This document shows positions 1 through 7,605 of a stretch of 12,643 nt of DNA, piece after piece. The stretch covers positions 1-12,643 of the forward strand of contig CAYOPG010000065.1 of NCBI GenBank assembly GCA_964405775.1, given 5' to 3'. Below the pieces are notes generated by a model that ran no database searches, was not told the origin of the DNA, and saw only the letters and a list, made by a program, of their open reading frames with translations. Position 1 is the stretch's first letter. Every line of letters starts with the position of its first letter. The stretch comes from JAAZFF01 sp964405775 (GTDB taxonomy: Bacteria; Verrucomicrobiota; Kiritimatiellia; RFP12; UBA3636). A program made the translations under genes and the position numbers.

Positions 1-150
1 CTCGGTGTTGTTTTGGCTATCCATTGCCACAGAAATATACCAGACCGAAGCATATATGTCTATAATCGGTTCACTAACATCCCACCTCAGGCATTATTCA
101 AAGGTGCAATAAATGCGAAACAATTGAGGGTACTGTTCATATTATACAAA

Positions 151-178
151 ACCCGCAAGCAGAGGCCTGTTTGCGGGT
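151..178 (-). terminator. Probable Rho-independent terminator of the leftward DUF4139-like gene
   Basis: A 12-base arm (151-162, ACCCGCAAGCAG) pairs with 167-178 (CTGTTTGCGGGT) across a 4-base loop, with one G-T wobble. Read on the minus strand, the hairpin is followed by TTTTGTATAAT, a short and imperfect T tract; on the plus strand no T tract follows. It lies 65 bases beyond the stop codon of the minus-strand gene ending at 244, so it most likely ends that transcript. The T run is only four long, so termination may be weak. Confidence 0.65.
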
Positions 179-243
179 GTCCACCATAAGCTCTTTCAGG
201 CAAGGGCGAACTTAAATATGGAACGCAGCCGTTTAACCGGCTA

Positions 244-2067
244 TCAACGCCAGAAGTAATGCCAAGTGTACTCTAGGTCCATGGGCTTGCCGGGGTCAAG
301 TGTCACATTCCAGATGATACGCCCGCATCCGTTAACACCGTGCCACCACCACGGCCAGCGGTATCGGCTCCACCACCAGGGGCGGAAATCTCCGCCATAG
401 CCAGAGGAGAGGTCTTCGGCCACGTTCACCATTTCGGTTGCAGCGTCGTCGTCAGCACTGTCCACTGCACCGAGGACGTTGCGCGTTACCTCAATTTCTA
501 CTGGCTCGTTACGATAGTTCGTCAGTGTGACTTTGCCTGACAGGTCTACGCGGGCGAAACTCTCTCCCTGCCAGTTGATTGCGTTTGGCGTGAGCTTCCG
601 TTCGGACTCGCTCTTTTTGACTCCTATATCGACCGCCTCGGTGATCCCTAGGTCGGCCGAGGAGCCAGGCGCGGCGTATGTCATAAGCCCCTGAGCAAGG
701 ATTCGCCCTTTTTTCATTATCAAGGCAGGTGCCGTTGTCAGGGGGTATTTGCTGCTGTTTTTCAGGCGTATACGATGCTCTACTTTTGGGGTGGCGAACA
801 GCTGTGCCAGCTCATTCTGATTGTTATTGTGAAAGTCTCGCCACATCTCCACAGGCGGGGCGGAAGGTATATTCAGTGTATAGACATCTTTGTATTCCAT
901 TGAAAACTCCCCGATTTCGACCACCATGCGTTCTCCTTTTTTCAGGGTAATGTCATTCAATGTGAATACGAATAACTCCTCGTTTTGTCCGGATTCAGCT
1001 ACAGACGGTCCGAGGTCGAGTTGTTTTTCAGCGTTTGCCGGTTCGGGATTGGTGTTTCGCGGGGCAAGCTGAAGAGGCAACTGCGTCATTATTGCGTTGT
1101 TGAATCCATACGCGGTTTGTGAGGAGTCCGTGGTGAACGCGGACGATAGTTTTGCAACAGTCTGCTGGAGCGAAATAGGATCTACAGTGTCCTTGAAGTC
1201 GAATGAAGGCACTCCGACGACGAGGTGCGCCGTCACGCCTTCGAGATCTGCCAGTTCGTTTACTATTGAGGCTTGCAGGCGCAGTGTGGCACGTCCTTCG
1301 CCGTCAATGTCAACCTTGTAGCTCGGTATCCACCGAATTCCGCGCTGCAGATAGATAAGCCCCACGTCGGCCTCCTTTCTTGGCTCGCCTTCCCATGTCA
1401 TGTTGAAAGTGAGCAGATTGCGGAATTCCTCGTCGGCGACAGTGGTGCTGAAGTCGTCCGCGAAACGGATGTCCTGTATGCGATCGATATTCACCACCTT
1501 CACGCCGGACTGGGTTTTCAACAGCACGACATTGCCTTTTTGCCGGAGCTTGTCGCCGGAGTACGGCTCTGATCGGGATTCCAGCTCCTCTCCGCTACAC
1601 GTGGGTATGTCTAAGATTGTGGCTTCATACTTGTCGCTTATTTGCCCTGGTATTTCGGTCACTGTCACTCGGGCGCCGATGTTGCCTTCGATAAGTTCGC
1701 GCATTGTCAGAGCTGTGCGTTCAACATCGACTTTACGCTGGCCTGCTTTGACTGAGACGAGTTTTGCGTGAGGGGAGGCTGAAAACGGCCAGAACGTGCC
1801 TATTACCGGACGGGGAAGGTAGTCAAGCACCACGTTGCCGTAAGAGTCGACCGGCACTTTGCCATTGTGCGTCACGAATGCATGCCCGTCCTTGAATACA
1901 GTTATTTCTTTTACAGGCATTCGTGATGTTGTGACTTCTGGCGTTGCTGGCTCCGCATGGGAGCGTGTGGCAATCAAGCTTGCGGCGAGGAGGCATGCCG
2001 CCCGCCGCAAAGTGAGATGGCTTACTGGCATCGTTGAATGGCTGACGAATGATGTTTGGTTGTTCAT
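244..2067 (-). CDS. Secreted DUF4139-like protein with Trp-rich C-terminal patch
   Basis: A 607-residue exported protein of unknown function. Residues 1-38 look like a signal peptide: two Arg (R21, R22), a hydrophobic stretch AACLLAASLIA, then a SHA|E cleavage site. The ATG at 2065-2067 is supported by AAAGGA at 2073-2078, five bases upstream; a later Met13 would also give a normal signal peptide. The middle of the protein has the pattern YLQRGIRWIPSYKVDIDG followed by an N-E-L-D-L segment and VVGVPSF, which resembles the core of DUF4139 (mucoidy-inhibitor-like) proteins. The tail IIWNVTLDPG...LEYTW also fits the last strands of that fold. Just before the tail, residues 564-575 contain seven Trp. 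The gene is transcribed away from the mannosidase operon and shares an intergenic region with it, so a functional link is possible but unproven. The family assignment comes from memory of motifs. Confidence 0.8.
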   Translation of the reverse strand: MNNQTSFVSHSTMPVSHLTLRRAACLLAASLIATRSHAEPATPEVTTSRMPVKEITVFKDGHAFVTHNGKVPVDSYGNVVLDYLPRPVIGTFWPFSASPHAKLVSVKAGQRKVDVERTALTMRELIEGNIGARVTVTEIPGQISDKYEATILDIPTCSGEELESRSEPYSGDKLRQKGNVVLLKTQSGVKVVNIDRIQDIRFADDFSTTVADEEFRNLLTFNMTWEGEPRKEADVGLIYLQRGIRWIPSYKVDIDGEGRATLRLQASIVNELADLEGVTAHLVVGVPSFDFKDTVDPISLQQTVAKLSSAFTTDSSQTAYGFNNAIMTQLPLQLAPRNTNPEPANAEKQLDLGPSVAESGQNEELFVFTLNDITLKKGERMVVEIGEFSMEYKDVYTLNIPSAPPVEMWRDFHNNNQNELAQLFATPKVEHRIRLKNSSKYPLTTAPALIMKKGRILAQGLMTYAAPGSSADLGITEAVDIGVKKSESERKLTPNAINWQGESFARVDLSGKVTLTNYRNEPVEIEVTRNVLGAVDSADDDAATEMVNVAEDLSSGYGGDFRPWWWSRYRWPWWWHGVNGCGRIIWNVTLDPGKPMDLEYTWHYFWR

Positions 2068-2106
2068 GTGAATCCTTTCTTTTGTGCAGTTGGTGCGAAC
2101 GGAATC

Positions 2107-2138
2107 ATTACAACATTCACTGGTGAAACGGTTGTCAA
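2107..2138 (-). promoter_or_regulatory. Weak candidate promoter for the leftward gene
   Basis: On the minus strand a perfect TTGACA (2133-2138) is followed, after an overlong 20-base spacer, by TGTAAT (2107-2112). The gene's AAAGGA site and ATG follow 29 and 40 bases further on. The -35 match is exact, but the spacing is outside the usual 16-18 bases, so this may be chance or a different -10 may be used. Confidence 0.3.
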
Positions 2139-2250
2139 TACACGGTAAATACTTTGTAAAATAAAAGTAAAATATGCCTTCTTACATGACCTTTTGCCAT
2201 GATTCGTCCGGAGTAATACGGCAACATGCCACGTCTGAGCTACAATCATT

Positions 2251-2276
2251 CCACACTTGGCATGGCTCAAGTGGGG
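2251..2276. repeat. Imperfect inverted repeat in the divergent promoter region
   Basis: CCACACTTG (2251-2259) and CAAGTGGGG (2268-2276) are reverse complements except for one central mismatch (A2253 against G2274), separated by 8 bases. A second, mutually exclusive pairing exists: TGGCTC (2263-2268) with GAGCCA (2281-2286). The repeat lies about 30 bases upstream of the plus-strand TATAAT, a place suited to an operator. Chance occurrence cannot be excluded. Confidence 0.35.
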
Positions 2277-2306
2277 AACCGAGCCAGAGAATATATCTTC
2301 TCGACT

Positions 2307-2312
2307 TATAAT
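2307..2312 (+). promoter_or_regulatory. Candidate -10 box (TATAAT) for the operon
   Basis: A perfect TATAAT lies 88 bases upstream of the proposed ATG at 2400. No good -35 hexamer stands 16-18 bases upstream (the bases there read CCAGAG), so the promoter may need an activator or this may be coincidental. Transcription from here would give a leader of roughly 80 bases carrying the two direct repeats. Confidence 0.35.
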
Positions 2313-2325
2313 CACCTTCACGGAT

Positions 2326-2349
2326 TTCAAAAAGTCCCTTCAAAAAGTC
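2326..2349. repeat. Tandem 11-base direct repeat TTCAAAAAGTC
   Basis: TTCAAAAAGTC occurs exactly twice, at 2326-2336 and 2339-2349, with a 2-base gap (13-base period). Both copies lie between the candidate -10 box and the first gene. They could be a binding site for a regulator on DNA, or for a protein or RNA on the leader; nothing in the sequence tells which. Confidence 0.45.
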
Positions 2350-2399
2350 TGAGTTGTAAGAATTTGCCTTTGCTGTGGGACTCTGGTAACATTTTACGC

Positions 2400-3796
2400 A
2401 TGAAAGAAGAGTCTTCAACAGTTATTGAATCTGTCCGGCCGACACCGGTCGCTACAGAGGTGGATGTGTGTGTGTCATCGGTGGCAGCTGCACCGGCGTG
2501 TTCGCCGCGTTGCGTGCCGCTGAAGCCGGAATGAAGGTGGCTGTTGTGGAGAACAACGGCTTTTTCGGTGGCACCGCCACGGCCGGTCTGGTGCCGGTTT
2601 GGCATTCGTTCCTTTCCACAGATGGCAAGAGAGAAATAATAAAGGGACTATCCAGACAGTTGCTCGATCATCTTGTGCGGCATGGACAAGCGGTAGTACA
2701 TAATGCCGAAAGCCCCACGGTTTTCGCGTACCTGAGCTCAACGGGGCTGATCACGGCGCTAGACGAAGCTATATCCGGCAACCCGCTGATCCGGCCGTTT
2801 CTACATGCGCGTTTCGTTGCGGTGGTTAAGGACGGAGATGGGAGGTTGACCCACGCAGTGATCGAGGACAAAACGGGCAGACGTGCCATAGCGGCGAAGT
2901 TTTTCATAGATGCGTCGGGCGATGCGGATCTGCTCCAGAGGGCAGGATTTGAGACATGGCGTCCGAAAAAACACCTGCTGCAACCGCACACGACATGCGT
3001 TATGCTTTCCGGCGTTAACGAAGTCAAGGCCGCACATCCCGAGTTCTCACTGGGTGAAATGATGCGGCCGGAGCGCGGAGCCGGGCTAAAGCATGTCTTT
3101 ATGTGGGGCGCTCCAGTGGTAGGGGCGCCTGGTTTGACCTTCGGGGCAGTCAGCCGCGTGCATAACTGTGATCCGTCTGATGCAGACGACCTGACCGCTG
3201 GCGAGATAGAAGGGCGGCGGCAGATGGCGTCATACGTGCGTGCTTGCAACCGCGAGTTCCCTGTCGATGGTGCCGGTGTGCACATCGCGTCTTTCGCCAC
3301 AAGCATGGGGGTTCGCGAGTCGCGCCACGCGCGCTGCCTCTATTCGCTGACTGAGGACGATGTGCTTCGCGGACGGGTTTTTGAGGACGCCGCTGCATAC
3401 GGGAGCTATCGCGTGGACATACACCACGATGGCGGAATCACTTTCAAAAATCTCGATGGCAAACAAGAGGTGATGAACGTAGACCCTGCCACGGGCAAGG
3501 TGACTTGGGAGCGTGGGCGTTGGCTTCCCGAGGGAGAGGCCGCCGCCACGTTTTATCAGATCCCGTACAGGAGTCTGGTGCCGCGCGGTTCGGTGAACGT
3601 GCTCTGTGCGGGCAGGATGCTAGACTGTGACAGAGGCGCGTACGGCGCATCGCGCGTGATGGTAAACTGCAACCAGATGGGCGAGGCGACGGGAGTCGCC
3701 GCTACACGTTACGTCAAAGAGGGCGTTCCGGTGGAGTCGGCGTGGAAGGGCTTGGAGCACGAGGCTCCGCCGACTGTTAATTTCTGGCCTAATTAA
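2400..3796 (+). CDS. FAD-dependent oxidoreductase (PF12831-like), apparently frameshifted near its N-terminus
   Basis: A flavoprotein of the FAD_oxidored family; the substrate is unknown. The long open frame begins at a GTG (2468) in the middle of the dinucleotide-binding motif: MCVIGGSCTGVFAALRAAE, a GG-S-x-TG version of the Rossmann glycine loop. That start would cut away most of the first beta strand. The missing part is present just upstream in another frame: from ATG 2400 it reads MKEESSTVIESVRPTPVATE then VDVCV, the normal approach to the glycine loop in this family. The two frames meet at a GT repeat (2466-2475), and removing one GT joins them into a 464-residue protein. The C-terminal region CAGRMLDCDRGAYG and NQMGEATGVAA fits the second FAD-contacting part. 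There is no signal peptide. No strong Shine-Dalgarno site precedes 2400. It is the first gene of the operon, 16 bases before the next. The family call is firm; whether the frameshift is real, a sequence error or a broken gene is open. Confidence 0.85.
2466..2475 (+). repeat. (GT)5 dinucleotide repeat at the frame break
   Basis: Five GT units sit in the codons for the first beta strand of the flavoprotein. Four units would keep the upstream reading frame (from ATG 2400) and the downstream flavoprotein frame in register; five put them out of frame. The tract is short for a classical phase-variable repeat. Confidence 0.7.
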
Positions 3797-3812
3797 ATCA
3801 AAGGACAAAGAC

Positions 3813-6587
3813 ATGGGCAAAAAAGCATCGCATATCAAGCAAATCAAAGTGGTTTCCAACACGCACTGGGACAGGGAGTTCAGACATTCGTTCGAGAAGA
3901 CCCGCAGGCACCTGATGGACATGATGGACACAACGCTCGACATCCTGGAGAGCGACCCGAAATATCATTCCTTCACGATGGATGGTCATAGCATCATGAT
4001 CGATGACTATCTGGAGATGCGTCCCGAGCGTCGGAAACAGGTGGAGAAGTTCATCAAGCAGGGGCAGCTTGTTGCAGGACCATACTACACGCTTGCGGAG
4101 GAGTTCAGCGTCGGGCAGGAACCGATAGTACGCAACCTGATGTACGGACGTAAAACCGTTGAAAAGTACGGCGGCAAGACCGGAACCGTGGCGTACACAC
4201 CGTCATCATGGGGGCAGACTGGGCAGTTGCCACAGATTCTGCGCGATTTTGGGCTTACCCACATGATGTTCTACCGCGGCGTCAGCCACCACGAGTGTGA
4301 TGCGGAATGGATATGGGAGGCTCCGGACGGGACCCGCGTTATGGCGAGCAGGTTTGCTGTCTACGCGCGCTACAACTGGTACTACCAAGTCCACAGGCCG
4401 GTTACTACCGGGCGCGTGTTCGAGAAGGACTACATTTGGGGAGAATTCGACGAGGCGCCGTTCCGTCCCGCCGATGGGCTCTCCGGCGAGGATCTGACCT
4501 TTGAGCTTAAATCACCGGCTAACCTTTACAATCCTAAGCGCCTTAAGCAGGCGATAGAGGATATGGTTGAGAGGGAAGGGAAGCATTTCACGACGGAGGT
4601 TTTCCTTGCGATGCACGGCCACGACATTTCAGTGGCACACCCAAACGAGTCGCGCGTGATAGAGGAAGCTAAAAAGTTGTTTGCGGGCAAGTACGATATA
4701 GAACATTGCAGTTTGGAGGAGTTTTGGGCAGAAGCGCAGAAGCATATCGACAAGGAAAAACTGCCTGTTCTGACAGGCGAGCGTCGCAGCTATCTCAAAG
4801 AAGGAATGTGGACTTTCCTATTCCCGAATACGATCAGCAGCCGCACTTATCTTAAGCAGGAGGATTTTGCCGCGACGTGCAATCTTGTGCGTTCAGCCGA
4901 GCCGCTTGCATCTCTAGCAATGGCCAACGGCGCAGAGGCGCCAACACGCTACCTTGACCGTGGCTGGCGATATTTGCTTTCGAACCACACTCACGACGCA
5001 AACGGCGGCTGCGCGCCTGACGCCGTGTGCCAGGACATGGAGTATCGCTACAGAAAGGCGTCGGATATCGCGGACATTGTGGCGTCAGACGCCATGGGGC
5101 ACATCGCATTGAACCTCGCGCCGGGCAAACAGACCGCCGATGCAATGCAACTTATTGTATACAACCCATTGCCTTTCAAACGCGACGCGATCGTGGCAGT
5201 GGATCTCGAAATTCCCCGCGCACACGGAGCCAAAGCCGCACGCCTTGTGGACCAATCCGGCAGCGAAGTTGCAAGGCAGGCGATCAGCGATGAAAAATCA
5301 AGCTCGTTTGTCGACAGCATCTGGGAAGTGCCGCGCATTCTGGAATCGAACCGCGTCCGTTTCTATGCGAAATTTGATGATTTGCCGGGGCTGGGCTACA
5401 GAACGTACACAATCGTTCCTGAAGCATCGGAGCTGCGCGACAATGATACGCTTGTAACCGGACCCGCCAGTATGGAGAACGAGTATCTCGCCGTGACGGT
5501 CAACGGCAACGGCACTATAGACGTTCTGCACAAAGCCACGGGAGAAATGTACAATTCGGTCAACTACCTGAGAGACCAAGGCGAGACCGGCAACGCATGG
5601 AAGCACGTGCCGCCGGTGTTCGATCAGGTGTTCACAAGCTTGGGTGCGTCCGCGACTGTGCGCATCATTGAAAACGGACCGCTTGTCTCTGCAATCGCTG
5701 CCGAATACGAGTTTGAAGTCCCGCTTGATTACGCCGACGGCAATCGCCGCAGCGACACTCTCGTAAAGCTTCCTGTTAGGGTGGAGTACAGACTGCGTGC
5801 GGGCGAATCGAAAGTGAATGTACGCATGAAAATCGACAACCGTGCGAAGGATCATTGGCTGCGCGCTTGCGTTCCCACCGGGATTATTGCGGACTACACT
5901 GTTTCCGACAGTCATTTCGATGCGGTCAGGCGTGCTGTAAAGATTCCTGACAGTACAGGGTGGGTAGAGCGGGCGTACGGCACGCATCCGATGCAGACAT
6001 TTGCGGGCGTTTCTGACGAACATGGCGGCATCGCGTTCATGCCTCGCGGACTTTACGAGTACGAGATGTTTGAGGATTCCGAGAGCACACTTGCTCTTTC
6101 GCTTATTCGCGCATGCCGCATTAAGTTGGCGGTGAGCGAGGAGAAGCAGACCGAGCTGCCAGACGAAGGTATTCAGTGCCCTGGAATCCGACGTTTCGAG
6201 TACGACATTTGCGTGCATGAAGGCGACTGGAGCACTGCGGGGCTCTTCAACGAGGCCGCGTGCGGCTACACGCCGGTTCGCGCGGCACAGATTGGTCGTG
6301 GTAAAGGGAAGCTGCCACTGGAGGCAGGTTTTGCTTCGATCGACAACTCCGTTGTCCACATCTCTGCGATCAAGCCCGCTGAAATCGGCAAGGGCGTTGT
6401 GCTGAGGATCTTCAACCCTTCGGACAAGCCGCAGACCGCTCAGATCGAACTGTCATCTGCAATCGGGAAGGCGCGTCACTGTGGCATGGATGAGAAGCCG
6501 GGCAAGACGGTAGCCATAAAGGGCGGCAGAATGAGCGTTGCCCTGGAGCCGCATAAGATCGCCAGCTTCCTCCTGGAGGTGAACTGA
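3813..6587 (+). CDS. GH38-family alpha-mannosidase-like protein lacking the Asp nucleophile
   Basis: A 924-residue protein with the GH38 layout: N-terminal catalytic domain (about residues 8-275), helical middle region (to about 420) and long beta-rich C-terminal part. ATG 3813 follows AAAGGA (3800-3805) by 7 bases. Metal-site residues H18 and D20 (NTHWDRE) and H394 followed by D395 (NHTHDANGG) are present. At the place where GH38 enzymes have P-D-x-F/W-G, the sequence is TPSSWGQTGQLPQ, so Ser131 stands where the zinc-binding nucleophile Asp is expected, with no other acid within ten residues before it. HGHD (268-271) is kept. Overall it resembles the mannosylglycerate-hydrolase (MngB) side of GH38. 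It has no signal peptide, so it is probably cytoplasmic. It ends one base before the HAD gene. I recall related bacterial sequences with a non-Asp motif here, so this may be a subfamily trait. True activity is uncertain: a different glycoside-cleaving chemistry, a binding protein, or an inactive enzyme are all possible. Confidence 0.88.
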   Translation: MGKKASHIKQIKVVSNTHWDREFRHSFEKTRRHLMDMMDTTLDILESDPKYHSFTMDGHSIMIDDYLEMRPERRKQVEKFIKQGQLVAGPYYTLAEEFSVGQEPIVRNLMYGRKTVEKYGGKTGTVAYTPSSWGQTGQLPQILRDFGLTHMMFYRGVSHHECDAEWIWEAPDGTRVMASRFAVYARYNWYYQVHRPVTTGRVFEKDYIWGEFDEAPFRPADGLSGEDLTFELKSPANLYNPKRLKQAIEDMVEREGKHFTTEVFLAMHGHDISVAHPNESRVIEEAKKLFAGKYDIEHCSLEEFWAEAQKHIDKEKLPVLTGERRSYLKEGMWTFLFPNTISSRTYLKQEDFAATCNLVRSAEPLASLAMANGAEAPTRYLDRGWRYLLSNHTHDANGGCAPDAVCQDMEYRYRKASDIADIVASDAMGHIALNLAPGKQTADAMQLIVYNPLPFKRDAIVAVDLEIPRAHGAKAARLVDQSGSEVARQAISDEKSSSFVDSIWEVPRILESNRVRFYAKFDDLPGLGYRTYTIVPEASELRDNDTLVTGPASMENEYLAVTVNGNGTIDVLHKATGEMYNSVNYLRDQGETGNAWKHVPPVFDQVFTSLGASATVRIIENGPLVSAIAAEYEFEVPLDYADGNRRSDTLVKLPVRVEYRLRAGESKVNVRMKIDNRAKDHWLRACVPTGIIADYTVSDSHFDAVRRAVKIPDSTGWVERAYGTHPMQTFAGVSDEHGGIAFMPRGLYEYEMFEDSESTLALSLIRACRIKLAVSEEKQTELPDEGIQCPGIRRFEYDICVHEGDWSTAGLFNEAACGYTPVRAAQIGRGKGKLPLEAGFASIDNSVVHISAIKPAEIGKGVVLRIFNPSDKPQTAQIELSSAIGKARHCGMDEKPGKTVAIKGGRMSVALEPHKIASFLLEVN
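6575..6580 (+). promoter_or_regulatory. Strong ribosome binding site for the HAD gene
   Basis: GGAGGT stands 8 bases before ATG 6589, inside the last codons of the preceding gene. It fixes the HAD start at 6589 and therefore supports the unusual N-terminal extension as genuine protein sequence. Confidence 0.7.
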
Positions 6588-6588
6588 A

Positions 6589-7578
6589 ATGCTACGCGTT
6601 CCAGGACTTGGGGAAATCTCGGTGGGGCCGTCCGCTGATTTTCAGGAGCTTGAAATCGGCGGAGGTGGTATTTACCGTGCCGGGCGCGACGGCGTCGAGC
6701 ACATCCTCACGCCACGGGACAATAAGACGGAGTTGATCGTTTACGAAAACAACACTCTTGTTTACATCAAGTCCGCTATGGGGCATCCTGCCTTATACCC
6801 TTTGCAGGAAGCGCATTTCGAAGCGCCAGCCGAGGCCGTTCTGATGGACCTCGACGGCACGAGTGTTCACAGCGAGAGTTTCTGGATGTGGATCATTGAG
6901 CTCACAATAGCCAAGCTGATGGGTGACGCGAAATTCCAACTTGATAAGGTGGATGAACCGCATGTGTCCGGCCATTCGGTAAGCGAGCATTTGCAATACT
7001 GCATAGCGAAATACTGCCCGGATAAAACCGTGGAAGAGGCTCGTTCGATCTACTACGAAGTGACGAACTTCGAGATGAACGAGATAATGGAGGGGCGCGG
7101 CAAGTCGGATGCTTTCACCCCCGCGCCGGGACTAAAGGAGTTCCTGCTTGCTCTCAAGGCAAACGGGGTGCGCATAGGGCTGGTGACGTCTGGGTTATAC
7201 GAGAAGGCTTGGCCTGAGGTGTTGTCGGCTTTCCGCCAGTTGAATCTGGGTGATCCGCTCGAATTCTACGACGCCATCATAACAGCGGGACAGGCGCTGC
7301 GCAAGGGGCAGCCTGGCACGATGGGCGAGCTTGAGCCTAAACCGCATCCGTGGCTTTATGCCGAGACGGCGCGTGTGGGGCTTGGCATAGAACCCGAGCG
7401 ACGCCATAGAGTAATCGGCATTGAAGACTCGGGCGCTGGCGTGGTTTCGATACGGCTTGCCGGCTTCGCCGCGATAGGTATCGGCGGAGGCAACATCAAA
7501 AAGAGCGGCACCAGCCCCATGCTGTGGGCGGGGTGTGAAAATTTAATGGAGGCACTGCCTCTGATACTTTGCAAATAG
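6589..7578 (+). CDS. HAD-superfamily phosphatase/phosphomutase with N-terminal extension
   Basis: A 329-residue HAD hydrolase of the beta-phosphoglucomutase-like type. All four motifs are intact: MDLDGT (D87 nucleophile, D89 acid/base), LVTSG (T200), K251 in KPHP, and GIEDS (E279, D280). About 110 residues between motifs I and II form a helical C1-type cap. The family acts on phosphorylated sugars or other small phosphate esters in the cytoplasm; the substrate here is unknown, and mannose or another hexose phosphate is a guess from the neighbours. Residues 1-80 lie before the HAD core and look beta-rich, with a G-G-G-G run (24-27); typical members begin within a few residues of motif I. The start is set by GGAGGT and the 1-base gap after the GH38-like gene, which points to coupled translation. 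Confidence 0.88.
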   Translation: MLRVPGLGEISVGPSADFQELEIGGGGIYRAGRDGVEHILTPRDNKTELIVYENNTLVYIKSAMGHPALYPLQEAHFEAPAEAVLMDLDGTSVHSESFWMWIIELTIAKLMGDAKFQLDKVDEPHVSGHSVSEHLQYCIAKYCPDKTVEEARSIYYEVTNFEMNEIMEGRGKSDAFTPAPGLKEFLLALKANGVRIGLVTSGLYEKAWPEVLSAFRQLNLGDPLEFYDAIITAGQALRKGQPGTMGELEPKPHPWLYAETARVGLGIEPERRHRVIGIEDSGAGVVSIRLAGFAAIGIGGGNIKKSGTSPMLWAGCENLMEALPLILCK

Positions 7579-7605
7579 GTTCTACAACAGGAAGAGTAGG
7601 TTGAA

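Larger units (their letters stand above)
2068..2399. promoter_or_regulatory. Divergent intergenic region between the DUF4139-like gene and the FAD/GH38 operon
   Basis: These 332 bases separate two divergently transcribed genes and must carry both promoters. I find no convincing gene in them. Visible elements are a possible minus-strand promoter (2107-2138), an AT-rich block (about 2146-2175), an inverted repeat (2251-2276), a TATAAT box on the plus strand (2307-2312) and two copies of an 11-base direct repeat (2326-2336 and 2339-2349). No tRNA-like structure or recognisable riboswitch was seen. Confidence 0.6.

Noticed and set aside
1..24. Possible minus-strand gene start (ATG at 22-24, MDSQNNTE) running off the left edge
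   Set aside because: Only eight codons are visible and there is no clear Shine-Dalgarno site, so it cannot be supported, though a leftward gene may begin here.
227..242. Small hairpin AGCCG/CGGCT just after the stop of the DUF4139-like gene
   Set aside because: Only five base pairs with no T tract; the stronger hairpin at 151-178 is a better terminator.
2194..2219. Alternative plus-strand promoter TTGCCA and TAATAC
   Set aside because: The spacer is only 14 bases and the -10 match is poor.
2226..2534. Separate small plus-strand gene of about 102 residues
   Set aside because: Only the part from ATG 2400 makes sense, and it matches the N-terminus of the flavoprotein. The residues before it look random, and those after 2475 are the out-of-frame reading of the FAD domain.
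2668..3306. 212-residue minus-strand open frame under the FAD oxidoreductase
   Set aside because: Antisense shadow with low-complexity Ser/Pro/Arg-rich composition and no motif; the plus strand has clear flavoprotein features.
5298..6359. 353-residue open frame on the minus strand inside the GH38-like gene
   Set aside because: It lies wholly antisense to a gene with clear family motifs. Its translation is rich in Arg, His and Cys with no recognisable domain, as expected from a shadow frame.
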